Below, in pieces: positions 61,201-64,000 of a stretch of 64,000 bases of DNA. The notes under the pieces are model-generated. The model did no database searches and had not been told where the DNA came from. It saw only the letters and a program-made list of their open reading frames with translations. The position numbers were made by a program, and so were the translations under genes. Positions within the stretch are counted from its first letter, which is position 1, and every line of letters begins with the position of its first letter. The stretch covers positions 1-64,000 of the forward strand of contig JBHPJE010000001.1 of the NCBI GenBank assembly GCA_042568205.1, in the 5' to 3' direction. This DNA comes from JAUVDZ01 sp042568205. Lineage in GTDB: Bacteria > Patescibacteriota > Gracilibacteria > UBA1369 > PNNO01.

Positions 61201-64000
61201 ATCAGTTACCAGGAATTCGATCATTGTCTGATTATCGTTTTCTACAAAGTTTCCATACATATCATAAACACGAGCCTCTACCATTGCCCCTGCATTATTA
61301 GTTGAATCAAAAGTCTCACCACTTACACTACTTAATTTTATTTCATATGGATTTCCTGCAACAACACTAATATCCGCGCTTCCAGGATCTAATCCTAATG
61401 AAGTTGCAGTTATTTCTAAAGGTCCGGTTTTAGTTGAAGAAGTAAATGAGATCACAGCCTCTCCTCCAACTGAAGCCTGTATTACTTCATCATTAAACGC
61501 TCCAACAGTATTGTTTGAAGCTTTAAATATAATATTTTCATTATAACCTGGGATAGTCTGAGCCCGCACAGAAATTGTATCGCTTCCATTAGCTAAAATG
61601 AAATCTCGTTCAGGTTGAACTGTAATTCTTAAATCTTCTGTTGAATTAACAATTGCAGAAGCATTTATATCATCCATTAATGCAGTTACAACTATATCTC
61701 CTTCATCTTCAGTAGAATACAGATCAACAGTTGCAAAGCCTTCGAATGTACTTAATTGGATACCTTCCTCATCAAAATCATTGTCAGTATTTAAATCCAG
61801 TTTACCTGGCCCGGAATAATTAACAGTCAGGTTAAGAACATCATTATTAACAATGTTATCATTCCGATCATAAATATTTACACGAATTTCAGTTTTCGAT
61901 AATCCTCCGGTCTTAATAACTGTAGATTTTGGCACAACTTCTAATCTAACCGGCTCTAAAGGCTCAATAAATACTTCATGCGGTTCAACTGGAAGATCTC
62001 CTCCAACGATTCTTGCATCAACATTAACTTTACCAGCCTTTGTTGTTGAAGTAATTGTATTTAAAGCTACTCCTTCATTCACACGTACTTTTTCTTCTGC
62101 TAAAACAGCATCAGTTTCAGAATCTTCTGTTATAAAGAATTCAATCACACTAGAATTATCTGAAACCACAATATCATTACTTTGATCAATGATTTCACCA
62201 ATTAAAAATAAAGTTGATTCGCCATCTGCTGGCATATGATCTGTATAAACCGGGACTTCTTCATCATCACCTTCAGTTACAATATTTGAAACAATATCAC
62301 TTTCAATCCCATCCCCAATTGCATAAATCCCAGCTTCTAAGAATCTTACTCCTAAATCATCTGGTGAGAATAGGGGATCAGTCGATTGCAACCATACTTC
62401 ATCACCATCCTGCACACCTCCGTCATCTGAATCAGGATCTCGTGGATTAGTTTCATTTTGATATTCATGTAAATTAATTAGTCCATCTGAATCATTATCA
62501 AGAGGAGCATCTTCAGGATCGAATTTATCAAATCCATGTTCATCTTCCCATTCATCAGGCATTCCATCTAAATCACTATCAATTAATGAGTCGTCTGAAG
62601 GATCCAAAGGGTCACGTCCTGATAAAACTTCAGTTAAATCATCAACTCCACCACCGTCAGTATCTTTTAACTCAGTAGAAGTATTATATTGATAGATTTC
62701 AATATTATCCGGCAATCCGTCACCATCTTGGTCTAAAGCATAACAATCATAAGTTCCGATTATAGTTTGAACCATCAAAGCAAATTCAGCTCGAGTAGTT
62801 GGAGCTGTTATCCAGGGTTCAAATACCTGGCCAGGACCATCAAGCTGAATATCTACCCATTCTTTAAATTCTTCAGGTTCATAATTATTAATAGGAGCAA
62901 GCGAAGGATTTTCCTGTTTAGGGAAGATTCCTTCTTCTTGCGCTTTAAGCACATATCGATAATACCAAGGCTTTTCTTGTTCAAAAAACTCAGTGCTATC
63001 TATATCTGCAGCTTCTAAAATAACTTTAACTGCTTCAGCGCGACTTATATTATATTGAGGTTTGTAGAATCCAGCATCTTCTCCCTGTGCATAACCACTA
63101 ATAATTCCTTCATTTTTCCCTTCTTCCACACAATATTGAAATTCTTCTGAAATATCAGTATCAGGGAAAGGAGTTTGAGCGTACATCTCATGAACCATTC
63201 CTTTAGTCTTTTCTGAAAAGCTCGAACAGTTAACACATGTGATTCCTAAAACCATTCTTATGTATTCTTCACGCTTTATAAGCTCTTCAGGTCTTACAGT
63301 ATTTTCAGCTGACCTTGTAACGATCCCTCGTAATAATAATTGCGCAAATGCTTTGTAAACTGCTTTAGCAGGGTGTACATCACTAAATAATCGTGCATCT
63401 TTTTTAATAGGATCGTATCCAAAGCTGATTTCTTCTCCATCATCAAATCCATCTTCATCACTATCCTGTTTAATTCTATTAGTTCCAATAAAGACTTCCT
63501 GTAAATCAGTTAATCCATCTTCATCTGTATCACCAGATGAATCACTTTGAGCAAATGCAGTACGTACTGCAAATAGTCCACTTAATAAATTGAATCCTTC
63601 AAAATAGTCTTCTTCTTTTTGAACCTGCACTTCACCAAGACGATAACTTATATAAAATTCAGTGATTTCATTACCTGCAGGATTATTTAAAGTAAACAAA
63701 TATGGTTCATCTATTTTATCAAGATTTATAATTCCAATAGAAAAATCATCTTTAATAAAAACTTTTCCTTCAGGAGTTATGCGAGCAACGCGTTGAGTAT
63801 AAAGCCCACTTAAATCTAGAACATAAACATCACCATTAAGTTCGCGTACGATCTGGTAATCATTGTTGATCACGTCTTTTACATGAACTCCAGTAATAGT
63901 TAGCATGTTTTCACCAAGTCCATATAGAGCATCGTGAATTATAGGAATTTCCTGTATTTCAGGTATTAAAACTACACTTCCAATGATTTCCTCTGATTCA
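52246..64000 (-). CDS. Giant multidomain surface protein with SLH and calcium-binding repeats at both ends (5' end beyond the window)
   Basis: The frame is open from the right edge to the TGA at 52246, more than 3,900 residues; the Met at 63906 is internal or at best an alternative start, because 31 further codons upstream stay open. Reading from N to C: thrombospondin type 3-like Asp-rich repeats (~63535-63410), SLH repeats (~63400-62745), more type 3 repeats (62745-62390), Ig/invasin-like beta domains (62360-61000), FG-GAP/VCBS-like repeats (60000-59560), a DUF11-like domain (59250-58960), a Gly/Ser linker (58330-58170), a helical Cys-containing region (58170-57430), two proline-rich stretches (57310-57020, 56690-56590), FecR-like beta domains (55700-55490, 55050-54890), a PKD-like domain (54760-54420), then type 3 repeats, three SLH repeats and type 3 repeats again (53680-52455). 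It is probably a calcium-stabilised, cell-wall-anchored surface protein. Confidence 0.88.
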   Translation of the reverse strand, partial: ESEEIIGSVVLIPEIQEIPIIHDALYGLGENMLTITGVHVKDVINNDYQIVRELNGDVYVLDLSGLYTQRVARITPEGKVFIKDDFSIGIINLDKIDEPYLFTLNNPAGNEITEFYISYRLGEVQVQKEEDYFEGFNLLSGLFAVRTAFAQSDSSGDTDEDGLTDLQEVFIGTNRIKQDSDEDGFDDGEEISFGYDPIKKDARLFSDVHPAKAVYKAFAQLLLRGIVTRSAENTVRPEELIKREEYIRMVLGITCVNCSSFSEKTKGMVHEMYAQTPFPDTDISEEFQYCVEEGKNEGIISGYAQGEDAGFYKPQYNISRAEAVKVILEAADIDSTEFFEQEKPWYYRYVLKAQEEGIFPKQENPSLAPINNYEPEEFKEWVDIQLDGPGQVFEPWITAPTTRAEFALMVQTIIGTYDCYALDQDGDGLPDNIEIYQYNTSTELKDTDGGGVDDLTEVLSGRDPLDPSDDSLIDSDLDGMPDEWEDEHGFDKFDPEDAPLDNDSDGLINLHEYQNETNPRDPDSDDGGVQDGDEVWLQSTDPLFSPDDLGVRFLEAGIYAIGDGIESDIVSNIVTEGDDEEVPVYTDHMPADGESTLFLIGEIIDQSNDIVVSDNSSVIEFFITEDSETDAVLAEEKVRVNEGVALNTITSTTKAGKVNVDARIVGGDLPVEPHEVFIEPLEPVRLEVVPKSTVIKTGGLSKTEIRVNIYDRNDNIVNNDVLNLTVNYSGPGKLDLNTDNDFDEEGIQLSTFEGFATVDLYSTEDEGDIVVTALMDDINASAIVNSTEDLRITVQPERDFILANGSDTISVRAQTIPGYNENIIFKASNNTVGAFNDEVIQASVGGEAVISFTSSTKTGPLEITATSLGLDPGSADISVVAGNPYEIKLSSVSGETFDSTNNAGAMVEARVYDMYGNFVENDNQTMIEFLVTDATSKYGKISSTNPVQASNGVAAARITGNGITGPVHVVAGKIGLQAGTLDLQAVNKVKATDLIGEYPRSLHGTMLGADFGNITEDNYAAGEMLFSGNIQAITATTLKARPDQPLLTINSHGGIEFTSASSLGTEFVPANSKTKPNKVLVKNPDLNQNIAEINYVYPDDMSISVMDQTVTDILQEGIFVIQKTEEEAYDIVRKTDSASITVNGIAGLTVYSNGSVEVLDNLIELEIAEVKSPFLTLKVKQGEEEIAEIIFAKNLTRDAEIVDPTFEFQTGINYLSKLYVKELNPTSDYNLSPSVSGYSTHEPKGILVTEKDVPVSGNSIPGFSYTSLEDIYDQQALGFEGDNKHSLFFAAGNSVGVSNESYVSDVGIVLGDPTVRLNEKKLASTSGFTNHIGEPIWHSSETIKEMVMADYNNDGLEDLILAYETGEVRLIQNQLAAKQFENKGLLLNLANGIYSFAAADFNNDGYDDFLISTKDSCVGDEVCMYLYENNEGELNRVHLDLDLEDKVSSIKIGDMNNDDYPDIVLAEFSGNIKIYYNNQGEIETTGQILDNLGLRIDGSKDLKTEVLIHYDGMPEEDENNLDDDFDFVSLTLKTGDASANEHINSSTQDKFIELGADPKDFQSEETLSFIYMDADPIFRLPESSKKALDLNGETLKLEDRVVYTITLSNSSATDITDLMLTDFVPDSFELNQESFKCINCENEIELIESGMSLNPYIIKIPNIPAQGTRILTYETKVATVPVIDIDLNHNFDAGYPKDGYLDISANPQNNSSGMLLFLYSVNKNPVTGKMTYGQFTSQPTPPEAPDFPMDEDDVNDYADSLGDDDDGDGIPNEWDDVSGELDDIAGQISDIVDSFSCNGGCLPIPINMALFAPGPINVMGMPAGADPGLPVFSYPPATLFLYLSPTLTGNLANSVCLSGNCWSLIIPLLPPAACQAITDAITDAMSSAANFTSSAGSSTMALSGGGGSGNSSAGPRNSTGGLTGSSILGNYQPSGSSNTNKKVPGFPNVISGWFARQLEEIIVKLSDLPDLYVLYPDVKGMVSQTPPEANFRTFSDVITYVNKLPLVDVEMKSIQMKVPSFSLSEIQKIQAQLNKWLASLKLSLQKFKLELQIPCGKVEPSLQQKCIKATVNVSAAFEDLITKVDKNLQALEEYKKLPRKILEWKNARAKYIYQIICYLDTIVTYVGGYFKKQVSKINGWIKMSTQVKTLLKTWGKIAGLMNQYMKGCDGCTTERYSLFEMLAKIFTGAIPELPIVQFPKWPDFYFDFSQLQLGYKVILPDIKFKTEQIIMPKLPEIQLPSISGMPLPTAPGLPVPPEFEEFINKLSQDGISVDISKAPGFESLPPIPEIPELPLPPKLPELPDLPPLPLPSLPDLPDPPKIPEISGGIESALDSMNVVIKILCLLKKGIMPIPITNLKSHIEAATSRSNSATFPIDTMFSFQSPKVQMPGVGRIKLTTKLDLRIETDQIYESVNAIVQEWNSIQTDLSQVSAAIEEAIGEIEVPEVPAIPEIPEVPEIPEVPSPTAYLDDPEPIWLVATQNYINPHETNKSLDEIKAAIQHEQLPEEINSNYYYNLRNQLIAFTELDQNYINSAQTTESFDRMLAYNLNAPQLENFVQPRMTASKDPVAHANKPDEPRESFPDIKNLGRLLALNTGAISENVIDPATVNDQAGGNEITGLYVYNATENVNERILMYEGELSKPSNIIITDIDEDEDEDLFYAYGGNVYLKENYLNNPDSKYRRFINSNPRLVSLDGLIPPSPSVNGYDVSYDSGTQGDFTWDGISRGFIGGYEIIFKESLSDFDSQDYTKSQKIIVIEEPQVNITVGRIREDIEITKINGSFTVNGEVSRLYGFGDTIETSSESDTQIIITFSDSSQIVLGPDTELTLPDYVPGNFESTTIAGSAIFRSNFFTNLFLQEGAGVVNEDGFVKLEYKNGDTVEVDKESFFFGSTVTDGLGYVNSLNGSGTLKGMPRDILDSGSPRYGLNSGQFIHTMEDSTLVIKPNDESRQILNISKNRIIPISQNYEDDIGLKISSGRVEIITPSEDLSNEVALQPGMLVQFEEFIQMDSGSSVIEFFNGGQTNLGSEDTLMIKKLTDEENPYINIDSEEGNFYSQIFTFNREGERGNPSQTELYAPQECSDSTQPFAEAGPSKKQVIIMQNLEIDATKSFDTDGEIERYYLDNNLKEDSDGDGDKENDAIIINENPKVGRFLLGPFDELGTFEFALNVEDESRNVGKQIIEVEVIIPDITLDEASTSQDFITGSIDPEAKDIPIKIIRDRASVNKKIGDVLTDEDGEFRLEGLDYDDIIWLRNADGDLIAEIDDLTGRIVILDNRYYIDALEANPPSMPTRMVVKEIATEEIMITVLLIPDLNTDVTIHENDIEYTIESVADFEGVHIKDINLEDEFNFNGLPASDPNFTGAAEVMFNDGRISIIDSGGNIYFFNENLDLRVKEYVEPTEPIIFEMLYGSAVIAEIHVAINNGKTAEIGSRTDFGLPSEIAAFSDQDNDGMPDWWEYKYGFDAQNPGDALLDSDGDGLSNLEEYRLGTNPLNPDSDGDGFSDSEEVAFGKDPNAVAHSPFDDVPLTHPYYDSIVNLSQRNILRGDFIDGFYKFRPDAEIARKDFTDIILKMLCIIPRSEAYEPPPLFADMPFDEDNYYYPIIKEATWQGFVTGYVGEIDETGLSPFKPEETITRAEAAKIILEALEKLKIVNLKNIEQSELWYEPYIDLSQDLSPILLEESQVKETYILTEAEALKPNALVTRAEFAAIADRVLQAFDCFDLDSDGDGMPDWWELANGLDPFDASDGTRDPDGEGLINVDEYRYGTDPFDPDTDDGGTHDKDEVDHGTNPVNFPEDDPFDDDHDGLTTADEINIYGTDPYDPDTDDGGVIDGQEVNRGTDPLDPSDDLLAVDKDPRSELEEGVYIVEVDCNSCPCLSAIDHKADLIEGDKFFGVISTEDLSTIFAKSNELIFKGL
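52455..53680 (-). other. C-terminal type 3 repeat / SLH / type 3 repeat module of the giant protein
   Basis: Asp-rich repeats of the form D-S-D-G-D-G-x-x-D-x-x-E, then three SLH repeats (S-P-F-D-D-V, F-A-D-M-P and a third ending T-R-A-E-F-A), then four or five more Asp-rich repeats. The order and several motifs repeat those of the N-terminal module (62390-63535). Confidence 0.8.
62390..63535 (-). other. N-terminal type 3 repeat / SLH / type 3 repeat module of the giant protein
   Basis: D-T-D-E-D-G-L-T-D-L-Q-E, then SLH repeats (L-F-S-D-V-H, F-P-D-T-D and a third with T-R-A-E-F-A), then D-Q-D-G-D-G-L-P-D-N and further Asp-rich repeats. It is the same module order as at the C-terminus. Confidence 0.8.

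Noticed and set aside
1..64000. Recoded UGA (glycine) as in Gracilibacteria/SR1
   Set aside because: UGA ends murG, recF and several coupled genes at the expected family lengths.
1..64000. tRNA genes, CRISPR arrays, insertion sequences or prophage genes
   Set aside because: No cloverleaf with a TTCGA-type T loop, no regularly spaced identical repeats with unique spacers, and no transposase or integrase were found by reading.

Overview
The window looks like part of the chromosome of an AT-rich bacterium of the Candidate Phyla Radiation (Patescibacteria). Three things point there: S-layer-homology (SLH) and calcium-binding type 3 repeat surface proteins, many small lineage-specific proteins, and genes mostly without a Shine-Dalgarno sequence. 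Peregrinibacteria is my best guess for the lineage, but there is no 16S rRNA here to confirm it. UGA acts as a stop (murG, recF, several ATGA overlaps), so the standard bacterial code applies and the UGA=Gly code of Gracilibacteria/SR1 does not. Sigma70-type promoters are easy to read (TTGACA/TATAAT, often with an extended TGn -10). At least three genes have a -10 box only 6-8 bases before the ATG, which implies leaderless mRNAs.

Layout. 0-6.1 kb: cell envelope genes (ftsW-murG, lspA, a membrane protein, mscS), aroE, and a PH-domain gene cut by the left edge. 6.2-6.7 kb: an orphan minus-strand RNA gene with its own promoter and terminator. 6.7-8.0 kb: a CofE/FolC2-like glutamate ligase next to purN. 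8.0-9.2 kb: small unknown proteins. 9.4-10.1 kb: a G+C-richer island with strong ribosome binding sites and two related small membrane proteins. 10.2-18.2 kb: an SLH-DsbA fusion, two archaeal-type PurP genes, a GlmU-like sugar nucleotidyltransferase, a second SLH protein and a TrmB-like regulator. 18.3-27.0 kb: a LysM/M23 peptidase, yidD, purH, uppP, rpsF, rpsR and purL.

27.0-38.9 kb is a block of large, unrecognised proteins: a two-helix membrane protein, two alpha-helical proteins, a polytopic VirB6/TrbL-like membrane protein, and soluble proteins of 1250 and 654 residues. The first five look like one operon behind one good promoter. 38.9-46.6 kb holds informational and envelope genes (thrS, recF, prsW, a GDPD phosphodiesterase, uvrA). 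46.6-48.5 kb holds small proteins, a repeat-rich AT stretch, an excisionase-type HTH gene and a 56-residue zinc ribbon.

48.5-64 kb, on the minus strand, is one tightly coupled operon of exported proteins. It starts with a giant surface protein of more than 3900 residues whose 5' end lies beyond the window. Four smaller exported proteins follow, and a bidirectional terminator ends the operon. This operon and the 27-37 kb block are the best candidates for undescribed systems.

Metabolically, purN, purH, purL and two purP genes show de novo purine synthesis with both folate-dependent and formate-dependent formylation enzymes. The CofE/FolC2-like gene beside purN may supply polyglutamylated folate. 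lspA, ftsW, murG, uppP, yidD and the M23 peptidase indicate a normal peptidoglycan and lipoprotein machinery in a cell probably covered by an SLH-anchored surface layer.
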